Below, piece after piece: positions 6,552-13,301 of a DNA stretch of 13,301 nt. The notes beneath the pieces were generated by a model. It saw nothing but the letters and a program-made list of their open reading frames with translations, was not told the DNA's origin and ran no database searches. The stretch comes from Thermoplasmata archaeon (GTDB taxonomy: Archaea; Thermoplasmatota; Thermoplasmata; Lutacidiplasmatales; UBA184), in contig JASHVA010000139.1 of the NCBI GenBank assembly GCA_030039715.1, forward strand, positions 1-13,301. Reading direction: 5' to 3'. The stretch's first letter is position 1, and every line of letters starts with the position of its first letter. Both the position numbers and the translations under genes were made by a program.

Positions 6552-7852
6552 GACGCCGCTCGGTCGAGCACGCACGTCATGCAGTGGGCGCCGCCGTAGC
6601 CCCCCGTGATCTCCTGCAGGCTCAAGGGGACGACCTCCACTCCCCGGTCGCGGAGGGCCGCCGTGTGCGGGAAGAACCCCCGCCCCTCGGCGAGCTCGGT
6701 CCGCTCGCGGCGGGCCAGCGCGAGGAGGGCCCCGTACCGGTGTGGGTTGCGCCGGGCGGCGACGGCGACCCCCGCCAGCACCCGGTCGAGCTCGCGCTCC
6801 ACTTCCACCGCCAGGATCCGTCGGTCGCGCAGGCAGAGGAAGTTGGTCGCATAGCTCAGCTGCTCGAGCGTCGAGAGCTCGACCACCTCGAACTTCCGGG
6901 CGCGCAGAAAGTCGAGGAGCGGAATCGAGCCCGGTTCGCGCACGACACGGCCTCCGCCCCGTCGCCGGTATCGGTCGACCTTCGCCACCTTGAGGAGTGC
7001 CTCCGAACCGACCGCGAGCCCGCGCCCGGCGACGTTGAAGTACGTGTCGAGATGCATGTCGATCATCGGGTCCGGGGAGTCGTCCGGTAGCGCCGGATGC
7101 GCCGGCTGGTGCACGACGCCGATCTCGTCGAACCCGGTCGGCATCGCGAGGATCTGGCGCACGGCGCTCGCGTTCGTCCGGTCCCCGGTGCCGAGGAGCG
7201 CGAACTCTCCGAGGGGTAGGAGGTCGCCGCCCTCGAACGTCCCGGGCGCACGCACCTCGCCCGCGATCGACGCGCCCGCGTAGCGCAGGAGGGCGCCCGT
7301 GAGCGCCGGCTCTCCCCGGCGCTGCGGTTTCGCCATCCGGCCGAGCACGAATCCGTCCGCGGTGAGCGCCTGCTGGTCCCGCATGAAGTAGAGATTGGCG
7401 AGGGGACAATCGAGCTCCACCGTGGGAAGGATCGCCCGCTCGCCGGCCCGTCGCTGGAGCCGGACCGAGGGTCGGAGGAGGAGGATGTTAAACAGCGTCT
7501 CCGCGTCGAACGACGCGAGATTCCGCCGGAGGGCCCGACGGGACTGGACCACCATCTCCTTCGGACCGGAGTACCGCACGATCCGGGGCGCCGCTTCGCG
7601 TACGCGCTCGAGGAGTTCCGGGCGCCGCCCGGCGACTTCCACGGCGTATCGCTTGAGCCGACGGACCGTCACCCCCTCCTCGCCGAGCGCGTGCTCGAGC
7701 TCGGTGTGCTCGTAGACCGCCTCGTCGATGCTGAACGCGCGCTCGTAGAGGAACGAGTACGGCTCCATCAGCCCGAAGAACATCTCGATGCCGGGCCGGT
7801 GGATCAGCACCTCCACGAGCGGATCCCACTCGGCCCGGGCCCGGTTCGTCAT
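6548..7852 (-). CDS. arcA: Arginine deiminase
   Basis: Hydrolyses L-arginine to L-citrulline and ammonia in the cytoplasm. The protein has 434 residues, slightly longer than the roughly 410 of bacterial enzymes. The N-terminus (EWDPLVEVLIHRPGIE) is typical of the guanidino-group-modifying family. Catalytic residues can be placed: Asp159 in FMRDQQ, Glu207 in FEGGD, His267 and Asp269 in HLDTYFN, and nucleophile Cys424 in GGAHCMTC. They follow the same order as Asp161, Glu213, His269, Asp271 and Cys398 of the Mycoplasma enzyme, with an extra stretch of about 28 residues before the Cys. The start is ATG 7852 with a GAGGGG sequence eight bases upstream. It follows the permease by 26 bases and overlaps carbamate kinase by four, so it is the middle gene of the operon. 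No ornithine carbamoyltransferase gene lies beside it. Confidence 0.93.
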   Translation of the reverse strand: MTNRARAEWDPLVEVLIHRPGIEMFFGLMEPYSFLYERAFSIDEAVYEHTELEHALGEEGVTVRRLKRYAVEVAGRRPELLERVREAAPRIVRYSGPKEMVVQSRRALRRNLASFDAETLFNILLLRPSVRLQRRAGERAILPTVELDCPLANLYFMRDQQALTADGFVLGRMAKPQRRGEPALTGALLRYAGASIAGEVRAPGTFEGGDLLPLGEFALLGTGDRTNASAVRQILAMPTGFDEIGVVHQPAHPALPDDSPDPMIDMHLDTYFNVAGRGLAVGSEALLKVAKVDRYRRRGGGRVVREPGSIPLLDFLRARKFEVVELSTLEQLSYATNFLCLRDRRILAVEVERELDRVLAGVAVAARRNPHRYGALLALARRERTELAEGRGFFPHTAALRDRGVEVVPLSLQEITGGYGGAHCMTCVLDRAAS

Positions 7853-7878
7853 CGGCGTCCCCCCTCTCCCGCGCGCCC

Positions 7879-9714
7879 CTACGTGGTCGGACCGCCACCG
7901 ACGTCCGGGGCGGCCGAGGCTCCGGCCGGAACCGCCCGGGCGACACCGCGGGGAAGGGCCGAGTAGTAGCCCCAGGCGAACATCGCGAGGCCGAACCCGA
8001 CGAGCACGATGAGGTCGTACGGCATGTTGAGAAGCCCCATCGGCTGGATCGTGATCGGGTACGTCGGCGGAGTGAGGAAGTTGTCGTAGATGAAGAACTG
8101 GTCCCCCACGTACGAGATGATCCCGATCCCCGCGAGGTACGTCACGATCCAGAGGATCGGCTTCGACTCCGTCCACGTCGCCCGGCGGAGGAGCAGCGTG
8201 ACGAAGTACGCCGGGATCCCCACGAAGAGGAGGATCGTGCCGACGAGCGGGGCGGCCGTGACCCCGAGGAGCGTCCCGCCGGACGGGGCGAGGTAGATCA
8301 GGCAGAGGCCGACGATCCCGAGCCCGGCGAGGCTCCCCACCATCTCCGCGAGCCGGCGCGGGGCCCGGAACTCCGGCATCGTGAAGAGGAAGTAGAGGGG
8401 CACCGCCGTCAGCATCAGGAAGACGCCAACGAGCGTCCACGGCCAGGAGGCCCAGTAGATCAGCACGGTCGCGCTGACGAACGCGATCGGCGTGAGGAGG
8501 GTCGCGGCCGGCAGCTTGTACGGCCGCTCAGCCGCCGGGTCGGTCCGGCGCAGGACGAGCAGCGCGAGCGAAGCTGCGCCATACGGTACGAGCGTCGTGA
8601 TCGACGCGATGAGGGCGACCTCGGGGAAGCTCGGGAGCGCCACGAGGACGAGGCCGGTGAGGACGCTCGCGAAGGTCAGCGCCACGGCGGGGCTACCGAA
8701 CCGGGGGCTCACCTTGGCCATGGAGCGGAAGAAGAGGTGGTCCTTCGCCATCGCGTACGGCATTCGGCCCTGCAGGAGCACCCAGTCCCCGCCGGCCCCG
8801 AGCGTCGAGACGATGGCGCCGATGACCACGACCGTCCCGAGGATCGGGAGGCCCCAGGCGTTGGCGATGTTGTTCAGGAGGAGCGAGCCGGTCGAGCCCC
8901 AGTCGCCGGGCGAGAGCCCGAGCGGCGCCCACCGCATCCCGCCGAGGAACGCGACCGCGACCAGGGCGTAGATCACGGTCACGACGACCACGCTCAGGAT
9001 CGTCGCGCGCGGGAGCGTCTTCTTCGGCTCCCGGACCTCCTCCGCGGGGATCGACGCGGCCTCGAAGCCGGTGAACGCGAAGAATCCGAGCGACATCGCG
9101 AAGGCGACGCCGGCCCAGCCGAACGGTGAGAAGCCGAACGCGGTGAAGTTCCCGACCCGCAGGAAGAGGAGCCCGATCAGGCCGAACAGGACGAGGGGGA
9201 TCACCTTCGCGAACGTCGTCACGACGGCGAACGCGCTGCCCCACTTGATGCCCGCGATGTTGAGGAGCGTGTAGAGGACGAGGAGCGCGAGCGCGACGAC
9301 GACACCGAGGATCGTGAGGTTGATCGCTCCGGCCGACGTGATGTACGTGACCCCGCCGACGTACGTCCCGAGGTACTCGACGAAGACATCGATGATCGCC
9401 GCGGTCCCGATGAAAGCGTAGAGGAAGTATCCCCATCCGATCAGGAACCCTCCGAAGTTCCCGAGGGCGCGCCGCGGCAGCGAGTACGGCCCGCCCGTGA
9501 GCGGGTACGCCGCCGAGAGCTCGGCGTACGGGAGCGCGAGGAGGATCACGACCACCCCGAGGAACGCGAGCGCTACGAGGGCCGCCGGTCCGGCGACCGA
9601 TCCCATCGTCGCCGCGAGGGCGAAGATCCCCGATCCGATGATCCCCCCGATCGTGATCGAGGTCAATCCCAGCATCCCGACTTCCCGCTTCAGCTTCGGC
9701 TCGTTCGCGGACAT
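7879..9714 (-). CDS. APC-superfamily amino-acid permease, probably for arginine
   Basis: Integral membrane transporter of 611 residues. TM1 carries the APC hallmark GGIIGSGIF (23-31). The segment FFAFTGFEAASIPAEEV (211-227), followed by REPKKTLPRA, is the conserved TM6/cytoplasmic-loop signature of amino-acid permeases. I count about 15-16 hydrophobic segments, more than the usual 12, with an extended C-terminal half after residue 430. It is the first gene of an operon with arginine deiminase and carbamate kinase, so arginine uptake or exchange for ornithine or citrulline is the likely job. The substrate is inferred from context only. The ATG at 9714 has a good TATA box about 36 bases upstream, implying a leader of about ten bases without a clear Shine-Dalgarno site. 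An inverted repeat just above the TATA box suggests specific regulation of the whole operon. Confidence 0.9.
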   Translation of the reverse strand: MSANEPKLKREVGMLGLTSITIGGIIGSGIFALAATMGSVAGPAALVALAFLGVVVILLALPYAELSAAYPLTGGPYSLPRRALGNFGGFLIGWGYFLYAFIGTAAIIDVFVEYLGTYVGGVTYITSAGAINLTILGVVVALALLVLYTLLNIAGIKWGSAFAVVTTFAKVIPLVLFGLIGLLFLRVGNFTAFGFSPFGWAGVAFAMSLGFFAFTGFEAASIPAEEVREPKKTLPRATILSVVVVTVIYALVAVAFLGGMRWAPLGLSPGDWGSTGSLLLNNIANAWGLPILGTVVVIGAIVSTLGAGGDWVLLQGRMPYAMAKDHLFFRSMAKVSPRFGSPAVALTFASVLTGLVLVALPSFPEVALIASITTLVPYGAASLALLVLRRTDPAAERPYKLPAATLLTPIAFVSATVLIYWASWPWTLVGVFLMLTAVPLYFLFTMPEFRAPRRLAEMVGSLAGLGIVGLCLIYLAPSGGTLLGVTAAPLVGTILLFVGIPAYFVTLLLRRATWTESKPILWIVTYLAGIGIISYVGDQFFIYDNFLTPPTYPITIQPMGLLNMPYDLIVLVGFGLAMFAWGYYSALPRGVARAVPAGASAAPDVGGGPTT

Positions 9715-9745
9715 ATCGATCGGGGATCGGACGGGGCCGCGAGCG

Positions 9746-9754
9746 ACTTATACC
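9746..9754 (-). promoter_or_regulatory. TATA box of the arginine operon
   Basis: The minus strand reads GGTATAAGT, the best single TATA match in the window. It is centred 36 bases before the permease ATG, giving a predicted short leader of about ten bases. Confidence 0.65.
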
Positions 9755-9757
9755 GGC

Positions 9758-9774
9758 CGTCAACGGCAGTTGAC
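9758..9774. promoter_or_regulatory. Inverted repeat GTCAA-N6-TTGAC upstream of the arginine operon
   Basis: GTCAAC and GTTGAC at 9759-9764 and 9769-9774 form a perfect inverted repeat. The core and six-base spacing are identical to 4476-4491 in front of the dehydrogenase. Its centre (9766.5) lies 16.5 bases upstream of the TATA centre, next to where TFB binds, a position used by archaeal activators. Bases 9775-9875 up to the acetyltransferase contain only a weak TATA candidate, CTCAATTCG at 9813-9821. Confidence 0.6.
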
Positions 9775-9875
9775 CCGGCGTCGAACGGACCCGGCACCGG
9801 CGCGTCCGGGCGCTCAATTCGACTCGACCGAGCGTTCATCCACGGGCACGCCCGCTCGACGGACGAGGGCGGACG

Positions 9876-10484
9876 ATGAGCGAGGATCCGACGGTCGCGA
9901 ACCGCGAGTTCGATGAGGAGGTACTCTACGGCGGGCTCCGGGACGGCACGCCCGTGCGCCTGCGGACGGTCCGACCGGGCGACCGCGCCGGCGTGCTCGC
10001 GTTCGTCCGCCGCCTCTCGATCGACTCGCTCGAGCTCCGGTTCTTCTCGGCGGTGTCGCTCGAGTCCGCGGCCGATGAGGTCCTCGGGTCGCGCCCGACT
10101 GGACCGGAGCGGGTGTCGCTGGTCGCCGAGACGGCCGGCGCCTCGAGCCCCGAGATCATCGGCCACGCCGAGTTCGTCCGGTCGCCCGTCGACGAGGAGC
10201 GCGCGGAGGCCGCCTTCCTGATCGCGGACGCCTTCCAGGGGCGCGGCGCCGGCACGCTCCTGCTGCGGGCGCTCGCCCGCGTGGCGCGGCGGCGCGGCAT
10301 CCGACGACTCGAAGCGGTCGTGCTCGGCGAGAACCAGTGCATGCTCGACATGTTCACCGGCGCGGGATACCCGCACTCGACCCGCTGGCTGGGCTCGGAG
10401 GCGCATGTCGAGATCGACATCGACCGGGAGCCGCCGATCGACGCCCGATGGGGACCGAACCTCACGGGCGCGGCGTCGACCTGA
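9876..10484 (+). CDS. GNAT-family N-acetyltransferase, Pat-like
   Basis: Transfers an acetyl group from acetyl-CoA to an amine, 202 residues, cytoplasmic. The N-terminal part (LRDGTPVRLRTVRPGDRAGVLAFV, then SLELRFF) resembles the GNAT domain of Pat-type protein lysine acetyltransferases. The acetyl-CoA binding loop is AFQGRGAGTLLL (119-130), and the final strand region includes GIRRLEAVVLGENQCMLDMFTGAGY. Bacterial Pat proteins often carry an acyl-CoA-synthetase-like domain in addition. This one is a free-standing GNAT, like the small archaeal Pat enzymes. The substrate cannot be told; a protein lysine is possible. The ATG has GAGGG six bases upstream. It is divergent from the arginine operon, sharing a 161-base intergenic region, and its 3' end overlaps the convergent receiver-like gene by 23 bases. 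Confidence 0.85.
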   Translation: MSEDPTVANREFDEEVLYGGLRDGTPVRLRTVRPGDRAGVLAFVRRLSIDSLELRFFSAVSLESAADEVLGSRPTGPERVSLVAETAGASSPEIIGHAEFVRSPVDEERAEAAFLIADAFQGRGAGTLLLRALARVARRRGIRRLEAVVLGENQCMLDMFTGAGYPHSTRWLGSEAHVEIDIDREPPIDARWGPNLTGAAST

Positions 10485-10887
10485 CGCCCGCGGGGTCGGG
10501 AGCCGTGCCGGACCGCTCGACGCCCGGGGCGACCGCCTTCGCCGCCGCGAGGAGCTCGCCGACGCGGGCGACGAACGGCGCGGGCCGCAGGGGCAGCGGC
10601 ACCACGTGGAGCCCGGGGAAGAGCGCGAGTCCGGGGTCGCGGTCGCCCACCACGACCACGGCGACTCCGGGGAACTCCTCGCGCGCCCAGCGACGGACGG
10701 TGGCGCAGAAATGCTCGTTGCACGCCACGACGACGACCGGGTACCGCTCGACGAGGGTCGCGAGCGGGTGGGCGGCGCTCACGTCGTACACGAGCCGGAT
10801 CGGGACGCCGCCGGCTTCGAGCACGTCCGCGATCGAGCGGCCGAGACTCGGCGTCTCGCCGACCACGAGCACTCCCCGAGACTCCAT
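10462..10887 (-). CDS. Receiver-like protein lacking the phosphorylation residues
   Basis: A 141-residue soluble protein with the alternating pattern of a CheY-type fold: strand VLVVG (6-10), helix SLGRSIADVLEAGG, strand VVVVA (51-55), helix ATVRRWAREEF, strand VAVVVV (75-80), strand HVVPLPL, and helix FVARVGELLAAAKA. The acidic pair at the end of strand 1 is Gly10-Glu11, the phospho-accepting Asp after strand 3 is Ala55/Cys56, and the conserved Lys-Pro after strand 5 is Leu-Pro (98-99), so normal phosphorylation seems impossible. The fold assignment is by pattern and moderately sure. The tail (120-141) is disordered-looking. The ATG at 10887 sits 28 bases below a TATA-like box. It is divergent from a histidine kinase, which suggests it could be a partner or a phosphorylation-independent output. 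Confidence 0.6.
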   Translation of the reverse strand: MESRGVLVVGETPSLGRSIADVLEAGGVPIRLVYDVSAAHPLATLVERYPVVVVACNEHFCATVRRWAREEFPGVAVVVVGDRDPGLALFPGLHVVPLPLRPAPFVARVGELLAAAKAVAPGVERSGTAPDPAGVRSTPRP

Positions 10888-10910
10888 CGCGGGTGCCACC
10901 GGGGGCGGGG

Positions 10911-10920
10911 CGAATAGAGG
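10911..10920 (-). promoter_or_regulatory. TATA-like box of the receiver-like gene
   Basis: The minus strand reads CCTCTATTCG, centred 28 bases before the ATG at 10887, as expected for a leaderless archaeal mRNA. Confidence 0.45.
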
Positions 10921-10923
10921 CCC

Positions 10924-10941
10924 CGTCGAATCGCCTTGACG
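10924..10941. promoter_or_regulatory. Third, one-mismatch copy of the GTCAA-N6-TTGAC repeat
   Basis: CGTCGA-N6-TTGACG differs from the two exact copies only by G for A at position four of the left half-site. Its centre is 17 bases upstream of the TATA-like box of the receiver-like gene, the same geometry as in front of the arginine operon. It also lies about 90 bases before the divergent histidine kinase. Confidence 0.4.
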
Positions 10942-11028
10942 ACTGCGCGCCGACGCGGGCCGGGGGCGGGTCCGCGGGGCCCGACAACGAGAAGTGGCGG
11001 TCGACGCTCCGCCCGGCCGGGAGGGCGT

Positions 11029-12489
11029 ATGGACCGACCCGGCATCGATCCCGCGCTGCTCGAACGCGCCTGGGCGAGCGCACCGGTCGGGGTGGCGATC
11101 GTCGAAGCCCCCGGAAAGATCCTCTGGGCGAACCCCGCTTACTTCGCCACGACCGGCCGTCGCCCCGAGCTCCTCGGCACCGACTACCACGACATCCCGG
11201 AGTCCGACGGCACCTGGTCTCCGGCGATCCGCTCGGCGATGGACGCCGCGCTCGCGAACGGGGAGGAGGCACGGTTCGGTTCGGTGCGCGCCCGCCACCG
11301 GTCGGACCGGGGGGGCGCCTACCTCGACGTCGACATCCGGGCGCTCGAGCTCCGGCCCGGGGAGCCGCGCCGCGCGATCCTCATGATCCGGGACGTGAGC
11401 GACCGGGTGGAGGAGCACCAGCGGGCCGCGCTCTTCTACGAGGCGTTCCGCACGTCGACCAACGTGATGCAGCTCACCGACGCCACGGGCGTGATGATCG
11501 ACGTGAACCCCGCGTACGAGCGGGTCTACGGGTACACCCGGTCCGAGTGCATCGGGCGGAAGCCGAATCTCGTGCGGAGCCGGCACACTCCGGCGGAGGT
11601 CTACGAGCGAATGTGGGCCGACCTATTGGACCCCGGCCGCGGCTACTGGTCCGGCGAGCTCCTGAACCGGGACCGGAAGGGCCGCGAACGCCCGGTCCTC
11701 CTCTCCATCACCGCGATCCGCGACGCGGAGGGCCGGACCTCGCACTACCTCGGCGTCGCCGTCGACCTCTCCGAGCAGCGGAGCTGGGAGCTCCGGGCCG
11801 CCCACGCCGACAAGCTCGCCTCCGTGGGGCAGCTCGCCGCCGGCGTAGCGCACGAGATCAACACCCCGCTCGCGAACGTCATGCTCGTCGCGGAGAGCCT
11901 CCGCCGACGCTCGACCGACCCGTGGGTGCTCGAGCGGCTCGACCGGATGACCGGTCAGGTCGACGTCGCCGCCCGCATCGTGCGGGGCCTGCTCGACTTC
12001 GCCCGCCGGGAAGAGCCGCACACCGCGGAGATCGACCTCGCGGACGTCGGCCGGGAGTCGCTCGCGTTCCTCCGCGGCAAGCAGTCCGCGGACGTCGAGT
12101 TCGAGGAGCGGTATCCGGCCGAGCCGGTGCGGGTGCTCGGGGATCGCGGCCAGCTGATGCAGGTCGTGACGAACGTCGTCAACAACGCCTGCGACGCGAT
12201 GCACGGCCGCGGTACCGTGCGGCTCACGGTGCGCCGCGTGCGGGATCGGGCGGAGCTCGAGGTCGTCGACTCCGGTCCGGGCATCCCCGAGGAGGCCCTC
12301 CCGCACATCTTCGAGCCGTTCTTCACCACCAAGCCCGAGGGCCAGGGGACCGGCCTCGGGCTCGCGATCTGTCACGGGATCGTCCTCGCGCACCACGGCT
12401 CGATCGTGGCCCGCAACGCCCCCGGCGCCGGGGCCGCCTTCGTCATCTCGCTGCCGCTCGCCGTCGTCGCGACCCCCGCCGCCCGCTGA
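11029..12489 (+). CDS. Soluble PAS-PAS sensor histidine kinase
   Basis: Two-component sensor kinase of 486 residues, without membrane segments or signal peptide, so it senses something in the cytoplasm. Order: PAS-like domain (about 8-125), a clear PAS domain (about 130-252, with DVNPAYERVYGYTRSECIGR), dimerisation/phosphoacceptor domain with His275 in GVAHEINTPL, and ATPase domain with N-box Asn385/Asn386 (NVVNNACDAM), Asp414 in DSGPGIP, the F-box EPFFTTKPEGQG and G2-box GTGLGL (440-445). All catalytic boxes are intact. No receiver domain is fused. The PAS ligand is unknown. The ATG has GGGAGGG three bases upstream, a short spacing; the frame is open to 10936 but has no better start. It is divergent from the receiver-like gene, and its end overlaps convergent LysK by 47 bases. 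No ordinary response regulator is in the window. Confidence 0.92.
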   Translation: MDRPGIDPALLERAWASAPVGVAIVEAPGKILWANPAYFATTGRRPELLGTDYHDIPESDGTWSPAIRSAMDAALANGEEARFGSVRARHRSDRGGAYLDVDIRALELRPGEPRRAILMIRDVSDRVEEHQRAALFYEAFRTSTNVMQLTDATGVMIDVNPAYERVYGYTRSECIGRKPNLVRSRHTPAEVYERMWADLLDPGRGYWSGELLNRDRKGRERPVLLSITAIRDAEGRTSHYLGVAVDLSEQRSWELRAAHADKLASVGQLAAGVAHEINTPLANVMLVAESLRRRSTDPWVLERLDRMTGQVDVAARIVRGLLDFARREEPHTAEIDLADVGRESLAFLRGKQSADVEFEERYPAEPVRVLGDRGQLMQVVTNVVNNACDAMHGRGTVRLTVRRVRDRAELEVVDSGPGIPEEALPHIFEPFFTTKPEGQGTGLGLAICHGIVLAHHGSIVARNAPGAGAAFVISLPLAVVATPAAR

Positions 12490-13301
12490 CGGCGGGTCCC
12501 GCGCGGGCGAGGCGGGCGAACGCGCCCTGGAGGACGGTCGCCGCCCGGTCGAGCTCGGCGAGCGAGAGCGACTCCCGCGACGTATGGTCGAGCCGGGCGT
12601 CGCCGGGGCCGTAGGCGACCGCCGGCACCGACCAGGCGGGCACGACGACGTTGAGGTCGGAGGTCCCACTCTTCCGCCAGAGGGTCGGGCGGGCGCCGAG
12701 CGCCCGGATGCCGTCCGCGACCGCGAGCACCGTGGGGTTCACGCGACCGACCTCGATCGGCTCGGCGCGGATCCGGACCGAGAGCCGCGGGTGGCCGGGC
12801 TCGGTCGGCAACAGCGCGAGCACCTCGGCGGTGGAAAGACCGGGCGGGAGGCGGAAATCGACGGTCACACGGGTCGTCTCCGCGTCGCCCCGTCGGCGCG
12901 TCTCGACCGCGACCGTCTTCGCGGTCAGCGAAGCGAACAGCGACTCGGTGTGCCGCGCGACGGCGAGTCCCCGTACGGCCGCGGTCCAGTCGAGCGCGAC
13001 GTCGGTCGTCGTCGGGGCGGGGCTGGAGTAATGCGTCCGACGGCCCCGGAACGTCGCGACGAGCTGGAGCTCCCCCTTGTAGCCGATCGTCACGCCGTCC
13101 CAGCCGCTCGGCTCTCCGACCAGCACGAAGTCCGGGGCCGGCCGGTGGACGAGGTGCCGGGCCCCCCGACTGTCGGCCTCCTCGCCGACCGCCGCCACGA
13201 TCGTGACCTGGCCGGGCCCGGCGAAGTCGCGGCCCGCCCAGAGGGCGGCGGCGAGCGCCCCCTTCGCGTCGACCGAGCCCCGGCCGTGGATGCGTCCGGC
13301 G
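12443..13301 (-). CDS. lysK: LysK, [LysW]-lysine/ornithine hydrolase (partial, N-terminus missing)
   Basis: Zinc M20-family peptidase that releases lysine (or ornithine) from the carrier protein LysW in the last step of the archaeal/Thermus lysine-arginine pathway. The window end cuts off the start; 285 residues are visible, and about 65-70 are probably missing. In visible numbering, Asp11 lies in RGSVDAKG (bridging metal ligand), Glu40-Glu41 in AAVGEEADSRGAR (general base and metal ligand), Glu63 in VGEPSGWDGVTIGYKG, and His239 in DHTSRES (metal ligand). GEPSGWD followed by GYKG is characteristic of LysK rather than ArgE or DapE. The GTG at 13198 is not a real start because the conserved frame continues to the edge. 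A basic tail (GRRGSRRRRAAAR) overlaps the end of the histidine kinase gene. Confidence 0.88.
   Translation of the reverse strand, partial: AGRIHGRGSVDAKGALAAALWAGRDFAGPGQVTIVAAVGEEADSRGARHLVHRPAPDFVLVGEPSGWDGVTIGYKGELQLVATFRGRRTHYSSPAPTTTDVALDWTAAVRGLAVARHTESLFASLTAKTVAVETRRRGDAETTRVTVDFRLPPGLSTAEVLALLPTEPGHPRLSVRIRAEPIEVGRVNPTVLAVADGIRALGARPTLWRKSGTSDLNVVVPAWSVPAVAYGPGDARLDHTSRESLSLAELDRAATVLQGAFARLARAGPAVSGRRGSRRRRAAAR

Noticed and set aside
6552..7409. Upstream continuation of the carbamate kinase open frame, suggesting a larger fusion protein
   Set aside because: The stretch lies wholly within the arginine deiminase gene in another frame, is Arg/Pro/Gly-rich and shows no motif. The GTGA overlap gives a natural start.
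10893..12614. A 573-codon plus-strand open frame over the histidine kinase
   Set aside because: It is a different frame from the kinase, which has all catalytic boxes. The translation is low-complexity Arg/Gly/Pro.
12443..13198. LysK as a complete gene starting at GTG 13198
   Set aside because: The frame continues to the window edge through the conserved RGSVDAKG metal-site motif, so the true start lies outside.
1..13301. CRISPR array, insertion sequence, prophage or attachment site
   Set aside because: I saw no regularly spaced repeats, transposase, integrase or phage genes, and the genes are ordinary metabolic and regulatory ones.

Overview
The window is a GC-rich, gene-dense piece of DNA that most likely comes from an archaeon. 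The evidence is a zinc-ribbon DUF973-type membrane protein, a FilR1-type winged-helix regulator, a LysK peptidase of the LysW-carrier pathway, and TATA-like boxes about 26-30 bases before several start codons, as expected for leaderless archaeal mRNAs. A high-GC Thermoplasmatota relative from soil or an acidic habitat would fit, but this assignment is an inference and a database placement would be needed to settle it.

Layout, left to right. Bases 1-207 hold no convincing gene, only a strong palindrome and a possible promoter pointing off the left edge. Next are an alpha/beta hydrolase (+), an unrecognised 188-residue protein (-), a FilR1-type regulator (+) divergent from it, and a zinc-ribbon DUF973 membrane protein (-). 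A divergent promoter region leads to a pirin (+), followed by a zinc-dependent secondary alcohol dehydrogenase (+). Facing them is a three-gene arginine-fermentation operon on the minus strand, in the order amino-acid permease, arginine deiminase, carbamate kinase. To its right are a GNAT acetyltransferase (+), a degenerate receiver-like protein (-), a soluble PAS-PAS histidine kinase (+), and the C-terminal part of LysK (-), cut by the window end.

How the genes may work together. The permease imports arginine (possibly exchanging it for ornithine or citrulline), the deiminase makes citrulline plus ammonia, and the kinase makes ATP from carbamoyl phosphate. The ornithine carbamoyltransferase that joins the two enzymes is not in the window. 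The secondary alcohol dehydrogenase could dispose of reducing power, and pirins are linked in some bacteria to control of pyruvate use, so the middle of the window reads as an energy and fermentation cluster.

The main finding is regulatory. The same inverted repeat, GTCAA-N6-TTGAC, occurs exactly upstream of both the alcohol dehydrogenase and the arginine operon, and with one mismatch upstream of the receiver-like gene. In all three places its centre lies about 17 bases upstream of the observed or predicted TATA position. This suggests a small, undescribed regulon linking arginine fermentation, alcohol/ketone redox chemistry and a signalling protein.
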